NCBI GenBank assembly: GCA_014871385.1
Contig: CM026426.1
Span: forward strand, 18,609,935 to 18,673,934
Source of the DNA: Ceratodon purpureus
Taxonomy: Eukaryota > Streptophyta > Bryopsida > Pseudoditrichales > Ditrichaceae
Direction of reading: 5' to 3'
Length of the DNA stretch: 64,000 nt
Below, piece after piece: positions 10,956 to 24,300 of this stretch. The notes beneath the pieces are model-generated. The model did not search any database. It saw nothing but the letters and a program-made list of their open reading frames with translations, and was not told the DNA's origin. The position numbers and the translations under genes were made by a program. The stretch's first letter is position 1; each line of letters begins with the position of its first letter.

Positions 10956-13430
10956 TCAACGTCCATTGTTTGCATTTGACCTCCGAGTTTGGCGTCGCTG
11001 GCTTGGATGTGTAATTGTACCCCCCGATCGATATTCTTCTTCCACGCGATCCAAAGAACGACGATTATCTTCCCCCCATTCGGGGTCATCTTCATAAGGG
11101 TTGTCCCGATTGCGCTTCATGGAATTCTTCCCGTTCCACAACTCCTTTGCCTTCTCAATCTTGGCTACTGTTTCTTGCACAATCTTCTCAATCCTATTGC
11201 GTAACCAACGAGAGGAATTATCCTCCGCACGAAGTGCCCTTCTCCAGTCGCAAACTATTTTTTGAAGAGCATCGTCAGACTTCTTAATGATCACCCAGTA
11301 GTCTAGGTCCGAATATTTGAAGGATTCCTCTGTAAAAGTGCGACGATGCTGAATGGCTTCTTCTAGTTTGGCCAATACAAGTGCCCTCCCAACCGGGGTT
11401 CTGTCATACATCTTGTACTCATCAAGTTGGCCATAGTCCCGTTCTACTTCTCTTCTCTTACCGTCGGCATCTACCACAACTTCCGGTTTTGGAAACCGGA
11501 AGAAGCGATTGCCATGTATACTCCAATGTCCACCGAAGTTCTTACAAAAAAATTCTCGGTCCTTGGCATCCGGAATTTCACGTGCCCTCATCTCCACCTC
11601 ATAGTCTTGTGTCATCCATGAAAGATTGTCCAATTCGGCATTGCCAGCCGTAGATAGTTGGTGAGTCATTGTCTCCGGGTTCCAAGCCAGTGATTTGCCC
11701 CAATCATAATAATTCAGCTCTTTCTTAGGTAGTTGGTCTAGAGGTAAATTCCACCGATCAAACTCATGCCCAGGCGGCATCACGTGTTGTAGTCCCAGCA
11801 TCTCGTAAAAACGTGAACTAATTGGGGAGCGGCACATAACACACTGTTTAATGTTTAAAGCAGCCTTCGCGATGCAGGTTATGTGGAACTTGTGATTACA
11901 ATTTCCCATCTCAAAGGCCCCTTCCGGCCCAAAATATTGTTGACAGATGGGACATGTCTCCTTCGAATATTCCTCCGACGGTTTGCGGGTATGGATAACC
12001 ACACGTTTCGATTCATCCAAATGAGATGATAGTACATCGTACGGCATCCACCCCTCCTCGACCTCTAGCGCCCAGTCAATGACCCCTTCTTTATTTTTGG
12101 AACTATGTAATGTGCGCTCCATCATTTCTCCTACATCGCGCCATATCGTGATTTTTGTAGCATCCTTGCCGCCCTTGGCTGCTGCCTCGTTATACTTCTG
12201 TAAAGATGATTAGATAGCTTCTTCGACATCCATGGAAGTAATTGCACATTTCTTCATATCCTGTTGTGCTCTAGAGACTATTGACTCCTTATCTCGTAGT
12301 TTGTGGACCCAACCAAGCCATGATAATGCCCTTGTGGAAGATGGTGTATCATCTACCATCTGTATGGAGGTCTTCAGCCTTTCCAGTTCCGTACGGGCCT
12401 CGTCTCTTTCCCTTCTAGCCACCTCCAAATCCCGTAAAAGAATGTCTAATTCCTTTGAATCATCCATTGGCCCTTTTCCTCTATCCTCATGTCCTGGTGT
12501 TGCTTGGCTTCTAGAGCCAATGTCCAATGGAACTGGACCAGATGTCATTTTAGACTTCTGAGATGCCATCCCTTGTGTGGCCCCATCTCCACTTTTATTT
12601 GAAAATTTAGAAAGGCCAAGGTCATTGGAATCCTCACCATTGCTCAGTATTTCAATAATACGATCCTTTCCTTCCACCTTCACCACTTCCTTCTTCACCG
12701 TAGGCTTCACTTCTTTTGTTTTGTTTTTCTCCTTATCTACCGGGTGGTAGATTTTGCACTCTTCCAATTGTGCATAAAAATTCATCTTCACATGGTCCAA
12801 CCTTCTTGTCAAACTCTTGATTTGTTCCGTTGCATCCATTAAATCCTTACTCAGGGCCACATTCTCTTCGCCTAATTTCACACGGTCTTCCAGAAGAGGC
12901 TTAATGGAAGATACCAAAGTCTCAAAGCCGAGGGCACCCTGTATCATGCCCGGAGTGATACTTCCAAATGCATGAGCCATATTTATGAGATTTGGTGCCA
13001 TAGCGCCTAATACGGAAGCCCCTTCTTTCAGGGTGTGTGCAATCTTCAACACATTATGAATTTGTTGCACTTCCTCCGTGGTTTTTCCAGCATCGCCTCC
13101 CTCCGTGGTATTCTCTAAGCCCCCACGCTGTTCATCAGAGGACACCTCCGTCCATTTGATGCTAAAATCTAGTAACTCCTTCAATGATTCGTTGTTTGGC
13201 ATCGACTTCACCAGCTCCATAATCTCCGAAATGGAATGAACTGCATCCTTTGTGCTATCCTCTTCGGTACGCACTTGTACTATTGCCAAGGAACTTGGAC
13301 CATCATCCACTGAACGAGGGTTGGAGCATCCAGCTTCCGCAGCCGTAAGATGTGTTGAACAGTCATTGTCCACCTCCACTTCCACCTCATCTACGGCTGC
13401 CTTGCCCTTAGTATCGTTGGAAGATTTCAT
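10956..13430 (-). CDS. coiled-coil RING-H2 protein, one in-frame TAA
   Basis: Reads leftwards from ATG at 13430 to TGA at 10956-10958, open except for TAA at 12210. The frame is identical on both sides, and Gln would fit between DVEEAI and SSLQKYNEAA. Predicted length about 824 residues. The N-terminal half is acidic with long helical, probably coiled-coil parts (LGEENVALSKDLMDATEQIK; LRDLEVARRERDEARTELER). At about residues 493-533 comes a RING-H2 finger: C-x2-C-x14-C-x-H-x2-H-x2-C-x10-C-x2-C, beginning CPICQQYFG. The C-terminal third is Trp/Arg-rich and unrecognised. RING-H2 domains usually recruit E2 enzymes for ubiquitination, so a ubiquitin ligase role is likely by family, unproven here. 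An in-frame upstream extension to 13805 exists but runs through the GC-rich repeat and is unlikely to be coding. Confidence 0.75.
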
Positions 13431-13432
13431 CT

Positions 13433-13745
13433 TATCCAATGAAGGCCGTCGCCGAGGGGACGGCCTTGGAGACGGCCCCCGAGGGGGCGGCTTGCGGCCC
13501 TCCGATCGCGGTCGTCTCCGCGGCCGTCGCCGTCCGATGGCGGCCGACCGCGCGGGGACGGCCGCGGAGACGGCCTTAGAGACGGCCCCGTCGGCGACAG
13601 CCCGCGGCCGTCCGATCGGGGCCGTCTCCAAGGCGACGGCCGTTCGATCACGGCCGCGGTCGAAGGGCCGTCCCCGCAGACGGCCCCTCGCGGAGACGGC
13701 CCCCGACCGTGGGGACGAGGCCGTCGCGGCTGCGGGAAATTTCCC
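13433..13745. repeat. GC-rich GACGGCC tract before the RING gene
   Basis: Same composition and words (GACGGCC, GGCCGTC, CGCGGGGACGG) as the tract at 6900. It ends just upstream of the likely ATG, so it would lie in the 5' leader or promoter. Its outer border holds the perfect palindrome GGGAAATTTCCC (13734-13745). Confidence 0.75.
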
Positions 13746-15700
13746 CCCTCCCCCTTTTTTTAAATACAAATGATAAAAACATATAAGGCTACATCTTCCG
13801 ACCACATATTAAACTAAACCTGTTAATTTCTTTCACCAATTAAAATCAGAACAGCAGTTAATGTAAACATGAATTAAAATACTTCATGGTATGCAAAGCA
13901 TCTAAATTCTTCAACGAGTCATTATTCCGTACGCTCCACCGAAGTTAATGTATGTGTCATTTATTCAAATCATTATTTCTCTTGTTTCTATCGTACGCAT
14001 TTCATGCTGTCTACCATCGCAGTCCAGAAGTTCCTTGCAGAAATCGAACTCATCTAAACTTGTTTCAGAAATTGTAATCTTAATAGTTCTCCGTCTTCTT
14101 ATTCTCCGCTTTGAATTTTTGTTTTTTTAAATACATAAGTACTTCTATTATACTTTCATTAAACGGCTTCATATTCTCAATTTAATTCGAGTTACCATCT
14201 CCCTACCAAACATCGTTCATCAGTATTTTTAGTATTCCAATAATATATATATATTTCTAAAATTATGTCCCGTCAATATACGTTTTCGTGTAATAATTTT
14301 ATTTCCGTACTTGTAGCTCCAAGTATTTCACGTCGTGACTTTTTAATTTTTCCTTGATACACTATGGTCTATGTGTCTCTATGAATTATCGTGTTTGTTA
14401 AATTCTCTCATTGTGTCATTAGTGAGTGATTACTTTTGTACGTATATACTATACATTGTACAAGTTAGAATCCAAACCCATATTTATATTTACGTTAAAG
14501 TGTATATGAATAAACATATATTCCTATAGTATATAATGTAAATGTGTTACCTAATTTATTTATTTTATTTCATATAAGTTACAACTCAAATCTGGCGTGG
14601 GAAACTAGAATTGTTTATAAAAACAATGATTTCAATTTTAGTCGTTCACAAATTGGCATTATTCAATGACGATTGAATGTTTTCTGTTTTTGTTTTGTTT
14701 TTTACTATTATCCCTTCCTCATCTCATAATGTGAGCTAGTGATTTTTTTTCTTTTTAATGTTAACAGAGTACTACGGTATGGGAGTGTGTAAAATAAAAG
14801 ACATTAAAGTGCAAGGAGAGTTTTTATATTTCATATAACTCTAAACCAGGCATGAGAATTGGACCATCTGTTATGAAAACAATGATTTGAGTTTTATTCC
14901 TCCCATGAATTGCATAATCCCAAGAGAATTGAATGTTTGTTTTGGTTTTTTTTGAATTATTATTATCTCCAGTTTCTCTCATAATCTAAACTACTATTTA
15001 TGTTTTTATTTTTGATTTTATCAAAATACTAAAGCACGGGAGTATGTAAAATTAAAGAAATAAAACTGGGGTAAATCATTCCATTAAAAATTAGAGTCAA
15101 AGAATCTATATAAATATTTTCATTGTATACCACTCTTCGAGAAGAAATTGGATCTATATTTCTAAGAGATTTATGAAACCGTAAACCGGTGAAATATAAA
15201 TGCAAATCTCTTAACCATTTAAACGTAAGTTGCACCGCATGAAAAACCAAGTGTGTACATCAATTTATGCGTTGAATTACTTCTAGTGCATTCTCTCCGC
15301 GATGTTCATCTTATCATCTCCTTGTTGACATTTACCCTTTTGATTCGTTAGTATAAAATGTTAATTCATTACCGTATGCTAAAACATGAGTAACTTCGTT
15401 TATTTAAATGACAATTGGTAAAAACTGTTTTAGTATACCCACAATGTTTACGGTTCTTTCCATTCAATAGGATATATATTCTTCTTCATAAACGTGTTCA
15501 CATTATTTGTAGATCCTAGGGAGTTATCCACCCCCAAAAAACCAAAATATCACATAGTTCATTGGATCCCAATTTCAAACGTCGACCCCACCTCCCCGAT
15601 CACACGATCTTCAGGACATTCCCTACAATATCCAGGATATGTCTGAATTTTCCATTTGAAGGAGATAAGCTGTCCAAACCATCCCAAGTGGGATTGTTTG
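13746..15700. other. AT-rich central spacer of the hAT element, no gene
   Basis: Lies between the divergent RING and unknown-protein genes. Two loosely similar segments (about 14560-14760 and 14830-15010, sharing CATATAA, AAAACAATGATTT and TTGAATGTTT words) suggest an old duplication. No coding frame is supported. Confidence 0.5.
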
Positions 15701-15806
15701 GGACAAGAAGGAGGGGGGAGAGTAGGGGAGGAGAGGGGGGAGGAGAGGAGAGAAAACACAAGGGGAGGGGAGTTCCTTCGACCCTCCCCCCCCCCCCCCC
15801 CCCCCT
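15700..15806. repeat. polypurine tract and C homopolymer
   Basis: About 70 bp of GGAGGGGGGAG-type polypurine is followed by an uninterrupted run of about 19 C (near 15787-15805). Either strand could form triplex or quadruplex structures. It borders the GC-rich tract that follows. Confidence 0.8.
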
Positions 15807-16520
15807 CCCCGCTCGTCCCCGGGGACGGCCGTCGCCCACGGCCGTCGGATCTTCTCCGCCGAGAAGATCCTACGGCTGGGGACGACATCCGTCCACGCGG
15901 GGATGGCCGTGGCCGACCCCGCGTGGACGGCCGCGGCCGACACCGCGGTCGCAGCCCCCCGACCCCGGGATTGGCCGCGGCCGTCCCCGTGGGGTCGGAC
16001 AAGGCCGTCCCCGGGAACGGCCACGGCCGACCCCGCGGTCGGAAGGGCCGTCCGCGTGGACGGCCGTAGCCGACCAAGACGCTGCAGCCTCCGACCGCCG
16101 GGTGGAGCACGGCCGTCCCCGCGGGGTCGGACAAGGCCGTCCCGCTGGGTGGAGCACGGCCGTCCCCACGGGGTCGGAAGAGGCTGTCCCCGGGGACGGC
16201 CACGGCCGACCCTGCGGTCGGAAGGGCCGTCCGCGTGTAAAGCCGTGGCCGACCACGCCGCTGGAGCCTCCGACCGCGGGGTGCAGCACGGCCGTCCCCG
16301 CGGTTGGCCGCGGCCGACCCCGGGGACGGCCGTCCACGTGGTCGGCCGTCCCGACCGTGGGACGGCGGTCCACCGACGCACCCTTTGGGAGCGGTCGCGG
16401 CCGCACGACCGGTCGCGGCCGGGATCCTGGACGGCCGCGACCGGTTCCGCGACGGACCAGTTACGGCCGTTGGATTCTCCATTCCCCGAGATCCAACGGC
16501 CGTAGGGGGGCCGTTGTTTG
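15807..16520. repeat. long GC-rich GACGGCC tract before the unknown-protein gene
   Basis: About 710 bp of imperfect repeats of GGCCGTCCCCGCGG, GGCCACGGCCGACCC and related words with many short palindromes. Long Arg/Pro-rich frames on both strands are compositional artefacts. The TATA box of the next gene follows directly. Confidence 0.8.
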
Positions 16521-16544
16521 ACCTAACTGGCTGTCTAGGGGTTC

Positions 16545-16567
16545 GGGCCAGCATAAAAGGCTGGCCC
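16545..16567 (+). promoter_or_regulatory. TATA box in a perfect hairpin
   Basis: GGGCCAGC, loop ATAAAAG, GCTGGCCC: an 8-bp perfect stem whose loop is the TATA-like box. The likely ATG of the gene lies 336 bp downstream of the stem, at 16903. Confidence 0.6.
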
Positions 16568-16902
16568 TGCTTCCTTTTTCTTCACTTGGGTGCTCGTGCT
16601 ACATGTGCTGGATTTACTTGAGCTTAGTTGCGTTCCTCCAAGCTTTTTCTACTTCCCCACGGGTTATCGTGGGATTGTGTTTAGGGTTGTCAGCACCGTA
16701 TGTTGGTTATTTTGAAACCAACAATATAGTGCTTCATACCTACGGTTTTTTGGCAGGAGTTCTGGGTTTTGTTTTCGTCCTTATGCACTAGATATATACG
16801 AGATTAAATCAACTTTTATACGGTGGGGAGAAGTTACTCGCATTGTTACAAGGTTGGTTCGATACACGGTATTCACAGCTACTCGCTTACCGGACTTTTG
16901 CC

Positions 16903-18405
16903 ATGCCTCGTAACGACCGATAAAGACCCTCCACTCCTAAAAGGAAACACCCCTTGGATCCATACGCTACGAATGACCCTGATTGTGTAGCAGAGATTGG
17001 ATGGGAGGGGGAACCATCACCATGGCGGATGGTAACTTGCAAGGAATATGTCAAGATGAAGCACCTCATGAAGTTGATCCCAGTACATCTACGTACCGAG
17101 GCTGTGGAGAAACAGGCAACACGGGGAGAGATCAGGATCGACAATTGTTAAAGTAATCATTTCAAAATTAGATATAACGAGGTGTTTCGAGCAGCACGAA
17201 TCCAGAACTCCCGACCTCATATCATGTTGTATTCGAATATGGCAATGGTGTGGGCGGAGATAGTCTTACACAAGAGGGTTGACTGGACCACAGTCTCGGG
17301 CCTGAGGACAGATAGAATGAACAGAGAAAGCATGGATCTTGTAACAGACTGGGTTGGACATAGCGATTGTCCCCCATTACATATTTCAAACCGTCGGAGT
17401 CCACCGGCACAAGATGCAGGAATACAAACTCTAGCCATCGAATATAATGATGAGGAACAGGAGAGACGTCGTTTAAGCTATGATGATGATGACAACTATC
17501 GAGGGCGTCACTCAAACGAAAATCCCAGGAATCGCAGAGGGCATCGTGGCAGAGAGTCATCGCGTACCAACCATGAGAAGTATGGACAAAGCTCTGCCCA
17601 CGGGGGACACCGTTCGCTAGATCGTCAGGACATGGGATCCCACGAACGAGGCTATGGCCACGGGGAACCGGAAGGAGCTGATTTATCCTTTGACTTTGCG
17701 GATGGTGCGTATGGACCCTATGGGGGACGACCGTGGCCAGATTATGCAACGGGATCAAGATACTTTAGTAACTATGACGACGGCTGGTCGGAAATACCGA
17801 GTCCTCCAAGGAGTGCTAGTCCGCGCCATCGAACACCTCCGAGAGAGGTACCTCACGGTCATTCCCTAGATCGCGAAGAAGTTACGCAAAGACTGGGACG
17901 TGATGATTACGCAACTTCCCCTCCATACCACGGATTTGGTGGTCATGCTACCCCATCTGCCCTATTTGCAGAAGATGATTACAGATCATCTTCGCAGACT
18001 CCGCCTGGAATATTTCCTCCACCTCTAGGTTATCACACCGACGGTACTGATCACAATAGCGGGGACAACCCCAACGTACTTCGTCCCGATGACAGAGTAC
18101 CACCTCCTCCTTTTGGATACCCTCCCGGTCGAGTTGTAAGAGATAGCTATTTTGGGGAAGAACTGGAGTTGGAGCGAACAAGGCAAAATTATGTACTACA
18201 GATGGAGAATCATGCGTTTCACCTTAGACGGGATAATCAAAGATTGATGGAGGAGAGAGAGAGACTTCTGAGAGCCTCCACAAATTCCGCAAGGCACGGG
18301 CCACAAGAAACGTACGATCGGGGAGGTCCAAGCGAACTCCCCAATGATGGGAACTATTATCATCCATATGACTACAATGGATTAGGGTGGAGGGGAGACT
18401 ATTAG
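16903..18405 (+). CDS. unknown charged protein of the hAT element, two in-frame TAA
   Basis: Starts at ATG 16903 (MPRNDR) and ends at TAG 18403, about 500 codons, with TAA at 16921 and 17149 in an otherwise open frame; Gln fits both (DR-Q-RPSTPKRK; IDNC-Q-SNHFKIR). Layout: a basic N-terminus; about 100 ordered residues (CVAEIGWEGEP, MKHLMKLIPVHL, AMVWAEIVLHKRVDW); a long disordered stretch rich in Arg, His, Gly, Asp and Tyr; a Pro-rich part; and a C-terminal coiled coil (LELERTRQNYVLQMENHAF). No family is recognised. The pattern recalls nucleic-acid-binding or scaffold proteins, but that is only an impression. The gene converges on the kinase-like gene. Confidence 0.65.
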
Positions 18406-19345
18406 AATGGGGTGCATGGTAGTACTTTCTACAGCATCGAAGCGTACCGAGTCTTTAACGTGGACCTCGCATATTACAAATTTACAACGGAAAGTAAAAG
18501 ATGCAAGCATAGTATGTACGTAGTTTGCAGTTTTGTAGATGGAGGTTTAAAATGTACGGACTCAAGAATATTGGCACGTGCCACATTTTGCAAGTACAAT
18601 AGATATAATTAGTGTTTTAGAGTGTAGTTGTGTTGTCTTTTATATTGTTGTTGTCTTCACATTTGAAAGGAATTTACCTTTTTAATATTCTTCTAGCATT
18701 ATTCTAAGTGCACATTACTATCAATATCACTATTTTTAACATGACAACTTCCTATTGACATGGGTTACGACTTATGAGCACTAGAATATTATGAATCTCA
18801 AGACAAGTATGCAAAATAATTTTCAATTATTTTTTTTGCTAAATTAATAAGAATATCGTGAATGATATTTTTTGAGGGATGCATATTTATATCTAAGGTA
18901 TTTGTTTGTACCGGGGATTATGAGCAATCTTTTTTTTGCTCTTACGCTTTCGTCTTCACGAAAAGAACTTCAGTATACGTTTGCCAATATTTCTAAGAGT
19001 AAAATGTACAAAGCATAACGGTTACAATTCACATATCGCATCATTTTCATAATTAGAATTGAGAGTATCGACTTTTAGCTAGATGTGTGGAGCCAATCCG
19101 TTTTCCTCATAATAGAAGGGGGAGAAATAGACCAATCTCAGTACAGAGACCATATTTGAACCAAATGCAAGTAAACTTTATAAACAAAATATTGACCGAT
19201 GTACAAAAATTGAGATTCCAACATCTCATAATAATATAGAGTCTAAATATGACTATTCACTACTGAGAGCTATGCCCGCCGTTCGGTAACAAAAAAAACA
19301 TTTTGAAATTATAGGAATACGGAAAGGTAGATATGTATCTCCATA
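18406..19345. other. convergent 3' spacer, no gene
   Basis: AT-rich sequence between the unknown-protein gene and the kinase-like gene. The frame after TAG 18403 stays open to 18612 but its composition is not convincing as protein. Confidence 0.5.
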
Positions 19346-20821
19346 TCAGTAACCCACGCGGTAGTGCTCGATGGGAGTGGGCCAGTTGTGTGTATCTCTG
19401 AAACGGTTAATAAGATGTCCGAGTCCACCAATCGTTCCTCTGTTGTTTTGGCAAACTCTCTCAAGGTAACCTTCGAAAACCATTGCGAGTTCTCCGATAT
19501 TCTTGAAATGGCGTGTTTCTACTAGCTCCGCTTCGTGGTATGCCGTGCACATGTTGCCCCTGTTGATCTTCGCTGCAATCTTCGCAGCTGCGAAATCCTC
19601 CGATGCAACCGTCAAATCTGGAATGATTTGAATATCTTGGTTTTCCTTGTGTACGTATACCACGCGAGGATCCACCCAGTATCGCCTCCTCATAGTCTCC
19701 TCCTTCTGATGGACACTCTCAAAAACCCAAGGCGACCTTCTGTTCTCTAGTGTCTTCGTCATCAAGCCCCAATCACAAACCCCGATGTAGATCTTGGACT
19801 CATCTTCCGGAAAGTGAAGTAGGATGTTGTCCGGTGACAAGTCATTGTGGAGGTAACCGTATTTGTGCACAGCATCTATGATGTTACACAATGCCCAAGC
19901 AAGCTCTGTACGCTTACTTCGGAAAAGTTGGAGACGCTTCCCTAGAATCGGACTGTCCTCTGCATTCTCTCTGAAGATGTAGTCGATGGGGATGTCACCT
20001 GGGGCCTCATTGTCTCTCTGTAGCATGGCTCGAAGGGTCCCACCGTTCGACCAGAACATGAATCCCACATGTTCCAACTGATGAATGGCCATGAAGCGGA
20101 TGACACCAGGATGGGGAATCCTTATCGCAAGAGATTCATTGTTGTGGTCCACACGTGCCAAATCCGGCCTCATAGACCAATTGAGCGGCCGTTTCTCAGC
20201 GAACTCCCAGCACGGTGGGATTTCCGGGTTTCCTTCGATACGAACCCTACGTATGGTAGCATAACCACCTCTCAGGACTTCCTTGTCCAAGTAATAGAAA
20301 ATTGCAAAGTGTGCCAAGATAGTCAAATGCCGTCTACGTAAGTCAGCCGCCGTCTCCATCCCAATCGGAGAATTCCACCAAGTAATAGACGCCCGTCGAT
20401 GCTTTCTTGAGCTGTGGGGCGCCATTAGTCTCGTGAAGCAATCTGCCTTTGCAATAGTATCCTTGAAGGCCTGGACTCCCCCCCTTTGCGCCTTTGCATA
20501 CTTAGTAATAACCTCTTTAGCATTCCATAACGCATCGTGTGCACGTTGTGACACGAAATGATCGTAACCGGGCTTCTGTGTATCCGAATGCCAGCACGGA
20601 TCCATCAAACGATCCCTAATCTTTGTCTCCATCTCTGACTTGAATTCCCTGGGCCCATCTTCCTCATACCGAACGTAACGACTATTCAATGAAACAAGGG
20701 TATTCTCTTGGTAAAATTCCACGATGAATGCCACAATAAAATCCCTGCAACGTAAGCTCGGCATGTCATCGAATTTGTTCGCCCATTCCACCACATTCTT
20801 CTGATTCTTGTTCTTCGGCAT
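19346..20821 (-). CDS. protein-kinase-like protein of the hAT element
   Basis: One uninterrupted frame of 491 residues from ATG at 20821 (MPKNKNQKN) to TGA at 19346, the only gene of this element without an internal stop. The C-terminal half has a kinase core: HNDLSPDNILL at about residues 325-335 corresponds to the HRDLxxxN catalytic loop (Asp and Asn present), and VCDWGL corresponds to the DFG motif. A possible glycine-loop equivalent is LRGGYATIRRV; the usual Ala-x-Lys is not obvious, so activity is uncertain. The N-terminal third is unrecognised. Most similar in style to kinase-like proteins in eukaryotic mobile elements. Substrate unknown. Confidence 0.75.
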   Translation of the reverse strand: MPKNKNQKNVVEWANKFDDMPSLRCRDFIVAFIVEFYQENTLVSLNSRYVRYEEDGPREFKSEMETKIRDRLMDPCWHSDTQKPGYDHFVSQRAHDALWNAKEVITKYAKAQRGGVQAFKDTIAKADCFTRLMAPHSSRKHRRASITWWNSPIGMETAADLRRRHLTILAHFAIFYYLDKEVLRGGYATIRRVRIEGNPEIPPCWEFAEKRPLNWSMRPDLARVDHNNESLAIRIPHPGVIRFMAIHQLEHVGFMFWSNGGTLRAMLQRDNEAPGDIPIDYIFRENAEDSPILGKRLQLFRSKRTELAWALCNIIDAVHKYGYLHNDLSPDNILLHFPEDESKIYIGVCDWGLMTKTLENRRSPWVFESVHQKEETMRRRYWVDPRVVYVHKENQDIQIIPDLTVASEDFAAAKIAAKINRGNMCTAYHEAELVETRHFKNIGELAMVFEGYLERVCQNNRGTIGGLGHLINRFRDTHNWPTPIEHYRVGY

Positions 20822-21080
20822 CGTGGAAAGCCTTCAAGGCTTCAAGAAATTGTAACCGCAACTCCAAAGAAACACTCAATTCTCACTATGATTAATAAGA
20901 GCAATACAAATCCAAATCGTTTTGAAAAAAACCGTTTAAAAATTCGAAAAGTCCCCCCCCCCCCCAAATGAAGGACCCCTTTCCTCCCGGTGAGAACGAC
21001 CAACGGAGAAGGATCGAATCCCCCACCAATAGCAATCACCCTCACTCGAAAAGGGAGAAAAAAGGTAAAAAATGAAGAGG

Positions 21081-21107
21081 CGGCTTCCCCTTATATAGGG
21101 GAAGCCG
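21081..21107 (-). promoter_or_regulatory. TATA box in a perfect hairpin, kinase-like gene
   Basis: An 11-bp stem CGGCTTCCCCT and its exact complement enclose TATAT; on the minus strand this gives TATATAA (21097-21091). It lies about 270 bp upstream of the ATG at 20821 and directly downstream of the GC-rich tract. Confidence 0.7.
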
Positions 21108-21830
21108 ACCTCGCAGCCGTCCCCACGGCCGTCTTCGCGGCCATCCAATCTACGCCCCCGCGGCCGTCCGATCGGGCGCGACTCCGCCCGAAGGCGCCGG
21201 CCGTCCGATCAGACGGCCGCGTCGGGCGATGGCGCCGCGTGGCCGTCCGACCGACGCGGCCGTCTCCGCGGTCGGCCGCGTCTCCACGCGGTCGACCACG
21301 CGGACGGCCGTGTCTCCCCGCGGTCGCCCACGCGGACGGCCGCGGGATCGGACGGCCCTCCACGGCCGCCATGGTTGGCCTGGGAGGGTCGTCCGATCTA
21401 GTGGCCGTCCCCGCGGCCGACCGCGGAGACGGCCGCCCACCCAGGCCGACCATGGCTGCCGCGGGCTGTCCGATCCCGCGGCCGTCGCCGTTGCCGACCG
21501 CGGGGACGGCCACGGGGACGGCTGCGGGATCGGACGGCCCGCAGTCGGCCGCGCCGATCGAGCGGTCCTCGATGGTCTGCGCCGGGGTTGATCCGGGCTG
21601 TCGGATCCCGCGGCCGTCCCCGAGGCCGTCCCCGCGGTCGGCCACGGCGACGGCCGTGGGATCAGACGGCCCAGGAGGGCCGCCCACATCCGACGGCCCG
21701 CGATGTGCCAGCACGGCCGCATCTTGGCCTTCGGATCGACGTGCGGCCGTCCCCAACGACCCCGCGGCCGTCCCCGCGGCCGTCCTCGCGAACGGACGGC
21801 CGAGATGGGGCGTGGTGGCGGGATCGGCCG
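21108..21830. repeat. GC-rich GACGGCC tract before the kinase-like gene
   Basis: About 720 bp of the same repeat family (CCCGCGGCCGTCCCCGCGG, GATCGGACGGCC). Long Arg/Pro/Gly-rich frames on both strands are artefacts. Mirrors the tract at the left end of the element. Confidence 0.8.
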
Positions 21831-21989
21831 ATCGAACGGGTGGGGAATGTTTTTACTCCTCCGGGGTCGCAAAATTATTACCGCGACGTAATTCTCGAGC
21901 GTCGGGGACGCCACGTCCGGGACGGGGGACGTCCGGGTCGGACGTCTTGACGTTTGGAGCCGGGTCGGACGTCTATTTGGACAACCCTG

Positions 21990-21997
21990 ATATTAAT
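21990..21997. repeat. 8-bp target site duplication, right
   Basis: ATATTAAT, identical to 6781-6788. Confidence 0.9.

Positions 21998-24300
<2,303 letters not shown>

Larger units (their letters stand above)
6789..21989. mobile_element. 15.2-kb hAT element with four genes
   Basis: Termini CAGGGTTGTC (6789) and GACAACCCTG (ending 21989) are perfect inverted 10-mers and sit between exact 8-bp copies of ATATTAAT. Just inside, both ends are rich in GGGACGTCC-like words and then in a GACGGCC/CCCCGCGG tract. The genes form two convergent pairs: transposase (+) against RING protein (-), then unknown protein (+) against kinase-like protein (-). Intact ends and duplication argue for a fairly recent insertion as a unit. 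Classical autonomous hAT elements are a few kb and code mainly for the transposase, so this size and gene load are unusual. Confidence 0.88.

Noticed and set aside
13431..13805. N-terminal extension of the RING protein
   Set aside because: It reads through the GC-rich repeat and a G/C homopolymer. The ATG at 13430 starts ordinary protein sequence immediately after the tract.
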